The translations under genes were made by a program, and so were the position numbers. Of a stretch of DNA of 64,000 bases, positions 25,301-45,052 are shown one piece after another. The notes below the pieces were generated by a model, which saw only the letters and a program-made list of their open reading frames with translations, searched no databases and was not told the DNA's origin. This stretch comes from Ancylostoma caninum (taxonomy: Eukaryota > Nematoda > Chromadorea > Rhabditida > Ancylostomatidae): contig JBAJFG010000644.1 of assembly GCA_037903475.1 (NCBI GenBank), forward strand, positions 496,001 to 560,000. Direction: 5' to 3'. Each line of letters starts with the position of its first letter. The stretch's first letter is position 1.

Positions 25301-28300
25301 CGCTCTAACTTGAATCAACATTCTATGCTACGACAGGAAAAAAGTAAATGCTCGAAAATCCTAGCTATCGCATCCAATCTGCTAGACAATTTTTGGTGTG
25401 AGATTTCGAATGATTTGAAGGTTTTTTTTTCCACATTCGCATAAACTGCTTCATGGATCGATTCATACCTAAATTCCGATGGTTCTTGGAAGCGCCTTGC
25501 TCCTACACCCCAAGTAACTCGGGTCCACAATGTTCCAGGAGGTAATTCAGCAGAAATTGAATTCTGCAAAGAAGCCTCATCCGAATCAGTATGGAGTCCT
25601 TGAAGTGAATTTCTGAAACCAGGTCTGCTATGAACCCATTTGGGCCTTTTCCACTGGAGGATCAGGGTCGGGGAAGGGGCCACACAGAGAATGTGTCGCC
25701 GAATTTTTCAAAAATGGTCTGTAGAACAGTCATAATTTTGCGCCGGTTGCTTCCGATTGTTGGTCTTTGAGTTATCTTTCACATATTCATTTTAAGTTAT
25801 TCATCATTAAAACTCACGTTTTTCTTTTCCTGAATTATATTTCGGATCCGGGTTCGCAAAGTGGCGGTGGCCCGCTTTTTTGTCACGCCCCCTCCTGTCT
25901 GGACACTTTTGCCATTCAACCCTTACTAAAAACTGTACATTTGTGTGACCTATCTTATGCGATTGCTGATCTTCATGCGCTGCGGAAAAGTGTTGGTGGC
26001 AGAATGATGAGCAGGGCATAACAAAAAATCTGATTTTCGTAATTGTCAATTGGTTCATAAGAGCTTGGTCAGAAAAAAAATGTATACTGCAACATGCTGC
26101 AGGTAAACTCGAAAAAAACGGAGCCTTTTCAAGATCGACAGAGTGAGTATTAGCAGACAACTCGTACTCTCTGTGATGGATTAGCAAGGTAAGGAAAAAA
26201 GAGCCAAAAATGAGGCTCTTGTTGTTCTTCTAGCACTTCATGTAAGGCATTGAACTCAACAGTTCTAGCAGATGTTCTCTTCACAAGTCTTGGAAATGAA
26301 TTTGGCATGAGCTGCAGTATTTAAGACACCGAAGCCGTTAGGAAACTAAACGAAATAGCTCCTACTATTGGTGCAAGATGCGAATACAGACGAATTATGC
26401 ATGTGTGTATCCTTTTTGTACAAGCGCTGTGGCGAGATTGCTTTCTTGTTGTTATCCACAATTTTGTAAGCAAGCCAGGCGAGTTTTCCATTAATTATAA
26501 CTCGTAGAGGATTTGTAAAAAATTGCTGTAGATCGTAAATAGTAATTACGCACATCCCTGATGATGAATCACATCAGCTATAGTGCTGAAACGTATCTTT
26601 TTCCATGAATAGGCAGGATGAGAGAAAAAGCTCTTGTTCTAATGTGTTTAAGGATATTCATGAGTATGCAGCCTCAAAGAAATGTCTTGGATGACAAACT
26701 TCTTACACATGGGACCCCTGTACATACTCGCACAAACCTTGGAGGAACTAGTATAAGATGTAGATTCACTTCGGGAGCGTATGATTGGTGGCACATCTGT
26801 TGCAAAATTCTTGTTCCTTTCCGTGAACGCACAGAATTTATGCATAGAAGTACATAGTAAGGACAGCAGTAAACACCTTCTAGGACAATGGTTCTGGAGT
26901 AAATGTGAATAGGTTTTCTAGTTCTGGATCAGGTCAGAATTTAGCCCGAGACAGGGCCTGCAGAGATTTTCTTCGTGGACTCAGGTATGCGACGAGCAAA
27001 GCATTAGACAGTGCTACTCTGAGGAATATATCCTGATCCAGTTTCAAAATTACACCAATCCACATCGGTTGGAAGCACGCAGCAGGATCTGGACGCAAAC
27101 ACATAGTGCAGGGTGTTGAAATGCCACTGAAATTCTTCCCACTATTTCTTTTCTTTTATCCCAAAATTCTAGGGAAAAATTATTTACGAAATCATTTTTT
27201 TATTTTATCTATTACTTGTTTAAAACTCGGCTTCTCGTTTAGTGGTGAGTATGTATTGGCTCAACGTTGGATTCTAAACGCGCAACTTCTTCCTTAGGCA
27301 ACAATGTCGTGCAAACGGCTTTTCGGAAGTTTTCACGCAACATGTGGGAGCAACCGTTCTTCATTTTATTATTATCTGACTCCACGTATTTTCTCTTAGC
27401 ACACCTATGACTGAAAATTGGATGCATAGCCGATTTCTGGAGCAATCACTAGCGCAAAAAAAACTGTTCTGGTCGTTCAGAGGAGAGAACGTCATCTGTT
27501 GAAGGAAGCCTTTCAAAAAGTTATTTTTTGCCCTGAGGGTGGTATATTTTTTGGTTTCGGACCATAAAAAAGTATCCGAACTGAGATTCGATTTTGTTAT
27601 CAGAAGAATCCGTGCTGATCACAACGGTATACGTCTTATCTCGAAAAATTGGCGACAAAACCCTTTTAGTGCCCCGAATTTTTGGAGAGTTTACGGTGTC
27701 CACGCTACGACAGCTAAAACAAATTGCGGCATGCTGTAGCAATAGTGGTGTCGAGCGCAACTTCTTGTCAGCGTTGCAACGGCATGTCGCAACTCGTGGT
27801 AGTTGTCGTGGACGCCTCAAATTCTCCAGAAATAAAAGGGTGTAATAGGGGTTTTTCGGCAATCTTTTAAAGTAAGACGCATAGCATTGTGATCAGTGTC
27901 ACTTGCGGACTCTTCTGATCACTTCTGTTTTTCATGAAATTTTGGAATGTTTATCCCATACTAACGAGAAGATGTTGGACTTGAGCTGATTTAGCTATGA
28001 CGAATCCTGGTCCCGCTGACCTTCATGAGCCCAGACTCTTTCCTTCTCAGCTCTTCTCTTTCTCTCGTCATATCTAGTGACGACGGCTCGTGTCATCCGT
28101 GTCGTCGTCAACTCGTCAAAAAGAACTCGTTTCATGCAGATTGTTGTCTTTTGAGAGGACGAAATCGCGTTAGCGGCGATAGCGCGCTGATTGCGTCCTC
28201 TGCCCGATTGAGTTACTGGCACACTGTAGACGGCTGCCCCCTCACTCACTTCCTGAACTTAACGTTTAATGATCTCCAAAAAGTCGTTGAGAAAATAGAG

Positions 28301-31054
28301 AGAGGGGGAATTCAATTGTGGCCGCTCCTACGGTAGTCTCTATCTTGTAGTTCCATTTTTGTTGATTAAATTTTGGGCCCAGAATCTAGAAAAAAAAAAC
28401 TTTTCCCGTTCAAATTGTAATCTGTTTGAAAGAATTGATTTGGGAACGGAGGAATTTATTTATTTCCCATTTTCGAATCCAATTCCTATTTTAGAATCTT
28501 AGCTGTCACTGTTATATCCTAGCAACCTGGGAACGTTCTGGAAATCCACTAGGAAGTGTTTTCCCGACTCTAAATACGTGGAAGTGGTGCTTGCAGCTTT
28601 AACGTGACTATTATGTTACCAAAATAGGAAACCCTCATTGTTTGAATTTCTTTTTTACATTGCTGGAAAAAAATCAAAAGGATCCTAATTCACGCGAAAC
28701 TACGACGGCTGACACTATACTGAGAACCGAATAATGCATTAGATGTATTCGAATTCAAAAATTCGATTGCAAATGAATTAAAATTTTGAATCTCCAGAAA
28801 GTAAGGAGAAGTACAAACACCGAATAATAAAAATAATGAGGCGTTGATGGCTTTTAGTTTCTCCTACATTAAAATTTCTTTGATGGGGTTCCGAATCGAA
28901 AAAAAATTAAATTGATCGAGTTATTCGATTTTTATTCGATCCTGAGTATAGCTGGCAAATGTTTCTGGATCCCAGAATCAGCAGCAACCACAGCTGCACA
29001 TGAAATTTCTTTATTCTGCAAAAACAACGGGTTCACTCCAGGAGCAGCTTCTCAATAGTAACAAAGGTTGCATTATTTATGACGCCTTGAAGTCAAAACA
29101 AGCACGTCCTTGCGACTCGTGGAACTGCAACATGTCTGTTATCCATTATTACATCAAGAACGGGGAATAATCTCAGAAACTTCAATTGAGAAGGAAGTGC
29201 ATGAAGTAATTCTTGGAAGATTTCGGTGATGAAATTTTGAGAAATCCAACAAAATATATTTTATTTAGTTTAAGAAAGGCACTGTATGACAAAAGTCACC
29301 TTGGGGCTTGTCGTCGCTCTTTAAACTGCCGTTGAAGCTCCCCATTTTTGCAGTTCTACTTCGTCTCTTCGAAAATTACTGTTCAAAGTATCCAAGTATT
29401 ATTCGAGCTATAGAATAAAGCATTCCTCAAATTTTTTGGTGCCTGATTTTACCCATGAATGTTCTGCTCAACAACCAACGAAACCAACGAGTAGAACCAA
29501 AGAAACTTTGTCACGATACCTCTGCGACCTTTGACAGTGATAAGAGTTCAGCTGCAGATTTGCAGAAATTTTAGAGAGAACTTCAATAAATCAACTCAAT
29601 GTCACTGTAACTTTGCCCATTTATGAGCAAAAACTAAATCTAATCTAAGAAGCAAATTTTGCAATCCAGAGATATCGTTGCAGTTGATAGAATTACCCGG
29701 ATCGAGTGGTGTTTTTCCACGAATTCAACACCAGTGATGAAGTATCGCCAAATTAGGGAAGCTGTTCTGGGGACGTGACTTCTTCAACTAGCTTTTCTGG
29801 ACCTCCTGAAAAACTATTATCTCATAAAGTGAGGAGGAACTTCGTGTTGGGGGTAAATGCAAAATTCTACGATAATCTTTGCCATTTCAAAAAGTCCTTC
29901 TGATGGTTGCATTTCTCATAAACCCTTATAAGGCCAAAAGTTGTATGAAGCACGAAGTAGACCAAATACATTATAATGTAAAGACGCGCCCACTCACTTT
30001 TTTCTTGGGGATCCTAAACAAAACATTCTTGAACTGTAGGCATTCCGCTTTTAAAAGGTGCAGTAGGTTCCCATGGACGGACCCGCCCTCACGCGTCGCA
30101 AATCCTGCTTTACGATGGGCCACTCTGATTGTCTGCGCATCCACACATTAAACTGTCCGTCATCGTTCTCATTATCTTTTGCTTCTTTCACTCCCTGTTC
30201 GGACCTGTCGAAACAGGTGATGATGCGGGTAGCACGAGTATGTTTCGCTCTGGAGTAGCCTCCTGTATATCCGCTGAACTTCTTTGAGTATGTCTTCTAG
30301 ATTTTAAAAGGAACCATGTGTCTTGCTGAGCAGTTAATTTAAAAAAAATAAAAAAATAAAAAAAATTAAACGTGCCAATTTTCCCATTTTGCGCCGTTGC
30401 TCCAACGAATCTAAGTTTTAGCCTTAAGCGTGCGTCTATCGTCGTCGTTTATCACAGAAATAATCTTGTGATTTTGTGATTCTGTTTACTTCCTTAGAGA
30501 ACCTCGAATTTTTTTCATGGTTTTCTCTTTTCTTCTAATTGAAGTTCGATTTTTCTTCCAGGATTCCAAGTGCGATTCACGAGTATTCCCGGGGATCCTG
30601 TGACTATGTAAAAAAAACTCGAATGGACTAATCTTTCCAGCAAAAATCGATAAATTTCACCTGAGAAACATATTACATCACGATAACAGAAGGAATGGGC
30701 TATTTTGCAAAAGTTTTTATTTAAAGAACTTGACACTTCCTAAAATAAACTAGCTAGAATCCTTCCCTGTATTATTACAACCTCCCTTCGACCTCCCTGA
30801 AGTCCTAGGATCTCTACCCTCCACTAAGAAGATTAAAAAAACAAGGTTTGAAGGGTTGCGCCAGAAGATAGGCGTTGCGCGGCAGCACTGCGATTGGCTA
30901 CCTGGACGAACTGGCCAATCGCAGAGCTCCGTCGAACTGCCTCTTCCGAAACAACGGTCCATACCCTAACAAGACAGAAGAGAAATGGGAGATGTTTCGA
31001 ACGGTAAAAAATGGAATTTTTTGGGAAAATATGGAAAATTAACTTTTTTTTCAG
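22313..31054. other. Long gene-poor interval
   Basis: About 8.7 kb in which I could not link any open frames into a recognisable protein. Several 60-120 codon frames (for example minus strand 25315-25683, plus strand 28025-28336) lack known motifs and good splice context. The signal-peptide exon of the neuropeptide gene at 31055-31400 should lie in the 3' part of this interval or further upstream, but I could not identify it. A short inverted repeat, GCGATTGGC..GCCAATCGC, lies near 30890-30922. Confidence 0.4.
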
Positions 31055-31400
31055 GTTTATGGACTCCCCTTACGAAACCCGTCTAGGCCTTGGACAGTGG
31101 CGTGGAGATAGAGACGCTCCTGTGGGTAATAGTGCATTGCAGGTGGGTCCATTGCGTCTACACTGTTATTTGCCCTACTTGTAGTTTTTTACCGTAGACA
31201 TTCTTACCCAAATATGCTATACTCCTGTAATCTGTCACAATGTTCACTGCTTGCCTCTTCTACCCAACAACTCCCCTTTCAACGTCCTTTTCTGTCTAAT
31301 GTGCTGCTCTATTCAGAAAGACAAGAAGGACACATTGCCGATGAAGCGATTCAAGCCGTGCTACTACAGCCCCATCCAATGTCTGATCAAGCGAAGGTAG
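31055..31400 (+). CDS. Allatostatin-C/somatostatin-like neuropeptide precursor, C-terminal exons
   Basis: Two exons are visible: 31055-31142 (after TTTTTTTTCAG, donor CAG|GTGGGT) and 31317-31400 (after CTATTCAG, ending TAG). Their frames join in phase. The second exon encodes ..DTLPMKRFKPCYYSPIQC then LIKRR and stop. The segment FKPCYYSPIQCLI sits between a KR and a KRR prohormone-convertase site. It has the C-x6-C ring and the CY(F/Y)xPIxC core of arthropod allatostatin C (CYFNPISC), which is homologous to somatostatin/cortistatin ligands. Like AstC precursors, it carries a single active peptide at the extreme C terminus. By family, the product would be secreted from dense-core vesicles and act on somatostatin/AstC-type GPCRs. 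The 31055 exon begins with one base of a split codon, so upstream exon(s) with the signal peptide must exist; they were not found. Confidence 0.85.
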
Positions 31401-31586
31401 AACGTCGCCGTCCAGCTAAGCCGCGCCACACGTCTTGCTGTTCCTATAGTTGATCTCTTGTGCATATTCCCCCGTTTTACCGAGGCTCCCCGTCAGTTGA
31501 GGTTCTTCCCGGTCGCTTTTCCGCTCTTCAATGCACTGTTCTCACGCTCGTTTCGCTACGTTTGTTTGATCTCGTCGAAGAAGTCA

Positions 31587-31592
31587 AATAAA
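31587..31592 (+). promoter_or_regulatory. Polyadenylation signal of the AstC-like gene
   Basis: AATAAA lies 187 bp downstream of the stop codon. It is the first good signal after the gene and gives a 3' UTR of about 200 nt. Confidence 0.55.
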
Positions 31593-32212
31593 ATATGTTG
31601 GATGTTGCCGGCGTCCTATTTCTGGAGTACTGCACTCAATCAGCCAACCATTGCGCAACGAATCGCATTATCACGCCACTTGGGAAGTTGCCAGCATGGC
31701 TCACTGATCCGGAGTCCACCACACTCAGCCAGACATAACATCCAGGGTCCGAATGCACTTGAGAACATTTCTTTCGTTGCCCTTTTGGGCTAGGACATCA
31801 GAATAAGGTCGCTCATCCGCACAGATTTGCTTCAGGAAAAGTCTGTACTTTTATAAAATGCGTGAGCTACACGAATTTAAAAGTTCCGTGAGAACGAGGA
31901 TAGAAAAGGGAACGATGGCGCGACAGCTCGACACTTTTCTCCTACGGAATGCTTATTGGTTCCTCAAAGGAAAGATTGCAAAGGAATAGGCGATAAAACT
32001 CTTTCTTGGGGTACTCCATCTTGAATTACAAACACGTCGGACAGTGGCGGACGCAGAAAGTGGGTGGAAGTGTGGGGGGGGGTGGGAAAAAATGGGTTCT
32101 CCGCCGTTTTGAGGACCCAGACGGAAAATAAAATTAGTAGAAATATTAATTATGACAATAAATGACCAATAAAAATTATATTAAAAATCATACTTCTTCT
32201 TAATTGGCAGTT

Positions 32213-32789
<577 letters not shown>

Positions 32790-33114
32790 ACGAGAACCAG
32801 CCATCGAAAACGGAAAATACCTACACCATTGTGTTCAGCGCATCGAGTTATGTACGAAAACGTGGTAAATTTCGATTTTTACCTTGATTTAAGGGTGTTT
32901 CGGGCCACTTTTGTCGCTGTTCAGACATGTTAATGGCCGGCAGTTGTTTTCACCACGGTCGGAATGAATGAGATAAGTTTATGATCACAGGACCGTATAA
33001 AAGGAAGGAGAAGGGTAGTATGCCTTTATAACGAGGACGATGAACCAGACGGGTGAGGGGTGACAAGGATAGGGATTGCAGTATAGAGTATGTTAGAGGT
33101 GGGCTAGCGGATTA

Positions 33115-33660
33115 ATCGGCGTCCAAAATAGGGGGAACGCCTGGAGACGGGTCCAAAGGCGTGATAAGGGTGCGCCGGCGTCCGAAAGTGGGGAAACAAC
33201 TGCAGTCAGGTCCAACGGCGTGATAAGGGTGCGTCGGCGTCTAAAAGTGGGAAAACGCGTGGAGTTGGGTCCAACGGCGTGATAAGGGTGCGCCGGCGTC
33301 TAAAAGTGGGAAAACGCGTGGAGTTGGGTCCAACGGCGTGATAAGGGTGCGCCGGCGTCTAAAAGTGGGAAAACGCGTGGAGTTGGGTCCAACGGCGTGA
33401 TAAGGGTGCGCCGGCGTCTAAAAGTGGGAAAACGCGTGGAGTTGGGTCCAACGGCGTGATAAGGGTGCGCCGGCGTCTAAAAGTGGGAAAACGCGTGGAG
33501 TCGGGTCCAACGGCGTGATAAGGGTGCGCCGGTTTCCGAAAGTGGGAAAACGCCTGGAGTCGGGTCCAACGGCGTGACAAGTGTGCGCCGGCGTCCAAAA
33601 CGGGAGGAACTTTTGGAGGCAGGTTCCAACGGTGAGATAAGGGTGCACCGGTGTTCAGGT
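33115..33660. repeat. Minisatellite B, 59 bp unit, about 9 copies
   Basis: The unit reads GGCGTCTAAAAGTGGGAAAA, then CGCGTGGAGTTGGGTCCAAC, then GGCGTGATAAGGGTGCGCC. The exact period is 59 bp, seen as a one-base shift per 60-base line. Units at 33240-33480 are identical or nearly so, while outer units are diverged. The array lies inside the hAT-like element. Read in reverse complement, minisatellite A aligns with it, sharing GGGTCCA, AAGGG and CGCCG at matching positions. Confidence 0.95.
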
Positions 33661-34048
33661 CCAATCCCAGTTTGCACTTACTCGGTCAATTTTTACTATT
33701 TACTTCCACCGAAATGCGGCACCACAAATTGTTGGAAAGGAGCTGTCCATAGTGGTCAATGGTTCCATGAACCGCGGTAAAGAATGCTTCTCTGTGGATA
33801 GTGTCTGTTCATCCACCTGCACTAATCTTATCTGAGGACAATGAAAATATGCGAGCGAAGCGAGCACGAAAAGAAGCCTGAGAGTCCGGCGTTAGCCGGA
33901 CGATCAGGCTGGTGTTAATAAAAATAAACAATTAAAATAAACCAATACAAGATTTTTATTTGTATTCTAAAGTAATTCCAAAAATTTGGCGACCCATACT
34001 CGTGGGGGGCGCCCCCCCCCCCCTCCTGCGTCCGCCAGTGACGTTGGA

Positions 34049-37000
34049 GTATGTGGAGTTTACACTAACATGAATGGTGCTATACCTAAGAAAGTCTTCC
34101 AGCCGGTCACAGATACTTTGACGAAAACCATTTTCTTTTGTACTGAATATATTTTCTACTGAATATATTCGAATAGTCCCCTTTGTCGAATATTTGAATT
34201 TGAATATATTGGAATATGAGAGCGCTCTCGAATATTCACTCACTCCAATATTGAAATTTTTCAAATGTTCGAATTTGACTACTCCCAAAATTTCAGATTC
34301 GAAATTGTTCACTAGTTCGAAAGGTTCTAAGAAACTCTCGAATATCCGACATTAGAGTACTCGAGGTCACTTTTCGAATGTGTTAAGTATGCCATTTCCT
34401 TTGATGATAAGAAACTTCTTAAAATAAATAGGCATTTCTGTGTTGTGCGTGAGGGAGTGTGTTGTGAAAATTTGAAGATGCACACACAACGCGACTCCAT
34501 TTCACCCTATCCAGCGATTTTTCTGTAACAGTATAAGACACATTGTTCAAAACACACACATTGCTCACGACTCACCAATCTCACTGCTTAACTCTGTTAC
34601 AACTTATGTTACACCCTCCGGAAGCAAAATTGAGCATTTTCTGGAGCATTTTCCTTGCTCCAGAAAATGTTCAATTCTGTTTCCGGAGTTTTTGTAACCT
34701 AAGTTTCTTTTGTTCCTTTAATTCCTTTGTTTATCACAACAGCAACACCTTTAAACCGTTTAAATGTTGTGGTTTGCCACAAAGAGTAGATGTTTCAATT
34801 AAAGAATGACTCGAGACGCTCAAAGCCCTGAATATTTATTTCACAACAGCGAGAGGTGAAATTTCACATCCGTAAGCATGCCCCAGCTTCGATAATTTTG
34901 TTTGGGGCCGGTTCAAATATCACCAAATTTTTGAGCAACGTCCGATTATCCCATAGCAGTCGAATCTGTGATTTTTTGCTTCACAATTGCCCCAATACTG
35001 AGCAAAGAGCATCAGTGAAATACATGTTTGTTGGGCAATGCTCTTAGCTACTGATATTTATAATGCGGTTTACGAAATTTATAATTAGTTATTAATTTGC
35101 AGATATTACGGAAAAATATAGAATAAACAAAAATACCGGAAAGAACTTTAGCACCAGCATGGTGCTCACTAAAGGAATAAAAGCGAATCACATTCGAGCC
35201 AAAAGCTCCGCATAATTCGTCCTTACTACTTCAGTTAGGCGGAGCTACAGCAGTGAAAAATGGAAACAAAAAAGACAGCTCGAGAAGCAGTATGCCCCTT
35301 CAAACACTAACTGTACTATAGCCACCAAACATGTTTGAAGTGAAGTTGGCAAGTTGGGAATGAACGTTGATTATTAGAGTACACGAATATGTACAGTTTT
35401 CATCATAAACCCATAAAAATGGGATTATGGTTTAAAAAAAAATGGCATGAAATTTGTGATCAGCTCCCATGCATCAAATTTCAGGGTAAAATTCCATGAC
35501 CATGGCTACAGACAACCACCAAACACCAAATTTCGAGGAAAACACTTATGGTCATGGTTACAGATGTATGTATTCCTTGGCGAACAAGGAAGTGCGCATG
35601 AGAACGTTCAAATTTTTTTTATCGTTAACGACAAACATGAACGTGATCTTCTTTTGCTATGTGTTACCATCTGATTTTGAATGACGAAGTTTTGAGTATT
35701 GTTTCTTAAACAAAATCGGGTACAATTTAATGGGGTAGCAATTCAATTATCCATTATGTTGAGAATTGAAAATTCTTCCAGCAAGAAGTGAGCTAATCCT
35801 TGGAAGGAATCGTGATCAAGTGGAGCAAGACTGGGCCATTACGTGTGTGGCAGATGGTTTCCATTCCTGCTCTTCTAACTTGAGCAGGTGGATTTGTGAA
35901 AAATGGTCAAAAATTGGAACCCGTTTTTTGGACGACGAAAGGACGTGTGTGAAAAATTCGTTTACGAAATCTTTTTTCAATCGTATTGTCTCGAATACCA
36001 AAATATTATTGGGTTATGAAGGCTAAACTTTGCTGCTGACGCAGGACTAGCTTGACATGTATCCGCTTCCGCTACAGCTTCCAGTTCAGTTCGTTATCCA
36101 GGTTCATCGTGAGGCTCACTTCGCAGCTTCAATTCACCTGAGCGGAACTTCCCAAAAAAAAAACGCTGTATAGTGAGTGCCTTTGCTAGCAGAATATCTC
36201 TGAAACATATCACTAGTGTTTCCAGGTGTTTCCGGGTTTTTCTGCTTTAATGGCTCGACGATGGATCCCATATTCCGAAATGACACGACTTTTATTTTTC
36301 GGTTAGTCCCCCAAAAAATACTTTGAAACGGAAATTTGAAACTGATCAAAAACCAAGGATGTGATTCCAAAAGAAGACGGATATACCTTCATAATGAAAG
36401 AAGGGTGTGAAGGCACCTAGTAAAGCTTCGAAAATAGGTACTGTTAAACATACCGCTTATAAAATCAGACATTTCATACTTGACGAACTAACATGATGGT
36501 TAACATGAAGAAAAGTAGGAATTCACTCTTCGAAAAAGTGGCGTGCTATGCATTGCATGACCGACATCCTGGTGAATTTGTCCGGATACCCTCTTCATAT
36601 AACACAGAAAGTGGCTCATCTTAGCAAGCATTCAATCATCCGAGTGTTGTGGACGTAGTAACTTCGACTTCCAAGAACAACAAAGTTCTAGACGATCTTA
36701 GAGGTAATTCCGCCCCCCGCATTAACTACAGCAGATTTGGGTTTACTGCTACGTGCACCATCAAATTAGTGTCGCACCATTTGTCGTCGCGCCTTGGTGA
36801 AATCCACCAGATACTCGTGAAGAAAGCGTTAATTTGAACACCGGAGCCTCATCAAAAATCCCTGGTACCGTACCGGACAAAATAACGGGAATGTCAATCT
36901 ATTTTATAAATAAAAACTACTAATTCATATACTAATATGTATTGACACCGCATAAGCAGGTGCTATTACAAAACCAAATACAGGCATACGAGTGATTGTG

Positions 37001-37660
37001 GATCACCAACGTAACTATGCAACACGTGGGAGATGAATTCTTAGAATGGATGTAAAGAAAAAAAAAACAAATGGAACATAGGAAATAAAACTATAACACA
37101 GGGCTACGGCGTTTCGCAGTAAAAACTACAAGTTTATATCATTTCCACATATAGTATAACTAATTTGAGAGTAGCGATGTGAGGTGAGACACCACAGTAA
37201 ATTGCATAACAAATCCCTATAACAACAAATCACAAAATATGCAGCAGTCTGAACGTATGAGGACCGCAATCACCAACTGCGAAAGAGTGGAATTCATGGA
37301 ATTCAGGAGTAAGTATTCTTCCGGAATATTGGGAGTAATACTTGGCTAAGTATTTTTTGGAGTCTGAAGTATGTATATGAAAACAGGAATGAAAAAAACA
37401 AAGTTCTTCAAAAGATGGTTCCTACAGCGCTCGCATGACCCAGGCGAAAACGTAGAATATGGCAACTCGACTACAATGGGATAGCATGATAGTAGAAGGG
37501 TTAACGGCTTTTGCACGTTAATAAGTGAACGATAACGAGTAGCCCGACGAAAAAATCCCTCTACAAATATGAAACCTGAGAAATACTTCTTAAGACTTCG
37601 CTAGCCGTTGAAAGTGTCCACTGGGCAACTTCTCATGAGGTCCCTTCAGTATCGAGGTGG
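34049..37660. other. Intergenic, no gene recognised
   Basis: About 3.6 kb without a recognisable gene. 34130-34370 is rich in GAATAT/TTCGAATA words with local palindromic character. The interval includes the downstream flank of the minus-strand kinase gene. Confidence 0.4.
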
Positions 37661-42927
<5,267 letters not shown>

Positions 42928-43479
42928 CTGAAATCCCCCATAGTCTGGTCACTGCGCATCAGCTCCAAATAATGACATGACACTAGAAAATTCCCCATCC
43001 TTCGTGACTCTAGCAAGTCTGCTTCATAGTGTACAGCTTCTCAATGCAGGTTTCCATTTAAACACTCCCGCCTGATAACAGATTTTGCAAAATTTTGTTC
43101 CAAATTGTGCATGTACTACAGGTCGAAAGGCCGAAATTAGTATAAATTAATTCATAACATAACCAAGCAGCAAACTTCAGTGAAAAACAATGGGAAAACA
43201 AGAGGTGGAAACTAGCTTGATATTAGATGCAAGATAATAGGATTATTTATTTCTGATTAAAAAGACATGCGAGAAAAGTTCACAATAAGAACTAAATCAA
43301 AATAGACAGAGTAGGACAGGACCAAAAACAGGTAATTAAAGAGACACTACTATGTCCTTAAAGTGCGATTTATACTAAGTGTGTGCGTCAGTCACGTCCC
43401 AGGTACATATATGCGATTATTATGTCAATCAATTTTGCACCAAAGAATACCAGACGTCTGGTCTGCCGCGTCGCACCAC

Positions 43480-43537
43480 CTACGCGATGCAGCAGACCCA
43501 TATGGTGCTGCGATTGCCGGTCACTATGTGGCAGCAT
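43480..43537 (-). CDS. Candidate first coding exon of the MAPKAPK2-family gene
   Basis: On the minus strand an ATG opens MLPHSDRQSQHHMGLLHRV, then a GTAG|GTGGTG donor. It leaves one base over, the phase needed by the next exon, which starts after ATTTCAG at 42927. The implied intron is 552 bp. The short Gln/His-rich N terminus is plausible but nothing in it is diagnostic. The plus strand here is also open, so this is a suggestion only. Confidence 0.35.
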
Positions 43538-45052
43538 TATGGCTTTGCTGGTGCTTCCACGCAAGCATTTTCGGATAAAGGTAAGAATATAAAAAAGGTT
43601 GAAAATGCCGCTCGACAACAATAGCGTAGAGCTGGTCTGCCACGCCGCATAGACGGGCGACATTCCATTGTGCAAAAGTGATTGACCAGCACTGTATCTG
43701 CAGCGCGTCAAACGCATTCATACAGTATAGATTGCCCTTATAACCTTTGTAACGCTGATATCAACATTTTTAATTGACGTGATCAGAGAATACATGTGTG
43801 TGTGAGCTATGTCATACTTGTGTCTGAACGCAAGAATTCACTACCATATGAATCAGTAACGTTGAAATAGCTCTTTTAAAGCGTTCGATTCGCGTTTAGA
43901 ATGGGAATGTGGAACTGTAGAAAACTGGGCAACGTTAACGGGGACAATTTCGAGGAAATTTATGTGCACAGAACCAGGCACACTGAAGCAGCAGACACAC
44001 CTCCACAGACTGTTTTTCAATTCTCCGTCTTGGCGAGTGCTTCACTCATTGAACACGATGAAAAAGCGGGTGAAGTATTAAGGAAACCAGGTGCAATAAT
44101 TGAACACAAGAAAAACTCAGCCGAACACAAAGGTGAACACGCGTTGTAAGGAATGGTCATTGACAACTATCCATGATGTCATAATGGATCGAGTACCTTT
44201 TGCGCCGGAGACTTGTGTTTGTCGTCTGTCCGAGTCGATTCGATATTACCCATCAACAACTAGAATGGAAACACAAGCACGATAACTACGCCAAAAACAA
44301 CGCTTGTGCTCCTACGTGCACCACTGAAAAGGAATAGCACAACACAGAGCACTACGTTCGAAAGTGCTGAGCAAGCGGATCACAGTCGGTGATGCAAACA
44401 AAGGCAGAACGAAAAAGCCGCGACAATGCGAACTGTCAACGCACATACGAACAAGCGTTGGTGGATACCTACGAAGCCAATGCTGTAACCAAATGAGTCA
44501 GCTCCTGTCATCTTCGCCGCCGACGATTGCAGGACGGCCACAGACGCAGAGGACGGCCAGACGACGGACGACGAGGGTGTGATTCGGCCCGGTCAACTGC
44601 TCGCCCCGCCCATCACGCACCTGCGTGGGTGCTTGTGCTACAGTCTTCGAAAAGATGGATTCGGTGACAGCGGAGTCGTGGCGAGACCTGAACGAAAGAT
44701 GCGGTAAAAGCATGTTCCAGATGGGAGGTTCACCAGGTCCCGCCGCGATACTGCGGCCGCCACTCTATCAAACCGCCCCCGAAGTCCTACAGGACACTGA
44801 GACTCTTGGACTTAGTATGGTCCGTATGTACAAGAGAAACAGTGGTTCAGTGGAATAGATTTATCTTACTGTACAAGGAGTGAGTGCGAAGAGCAAAGTG
44901 AGTACTGAGTGCCTCAAACGGCTTACAGCATCATTCTGATTAGGAACAAGTATCTCTGACATGAGACGGGCTAGCCCCGCCCCCTCCAAAGGAGGTACAG
45001 TATCAGCGGTGAACATGAATACTACAAGGATCATCGATCTGTCGATGATACC
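43538..45052. other. Intergenic, no gene recognised
   Basis: The promoter region of the minus-strand kinase gene should lie here, but I identify no specific element. Open frames at 43901-44149 and 44364-44582 show no domain. Confidence 0.35.

Noticed and set aside
30518..30600. MVFSFLLIEVRFFF.. as the signal-peptide exon of the AstC-like gene
   Set aside because: Hydrophobic start but no donor in the phase needed to join 31055, and a stop follows soon.
30978..31003. Mini-exon directly upstream of the AstC-like exons
   Set aside because: Phase can match, but there is no in-frame ATG or signal peptide upstream and the region includes an inverted repeat.
33359..33677. Minus-strand frames of 66-101 codons with repeated RRWT..HAFSHF
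   Set aside because: Translation of minisatellite B. The 59-bp unit rotates frames and no start or splice context is convincing.
43379..43624. Plus-strand exon-like frame (..MWQHYGFAGASTQAF..) with a GTAAGA donor
   Set aside because: No second exon or known protein. The minus strand offers a candidate first exon of the kinase gene instead. Left as unresolved.
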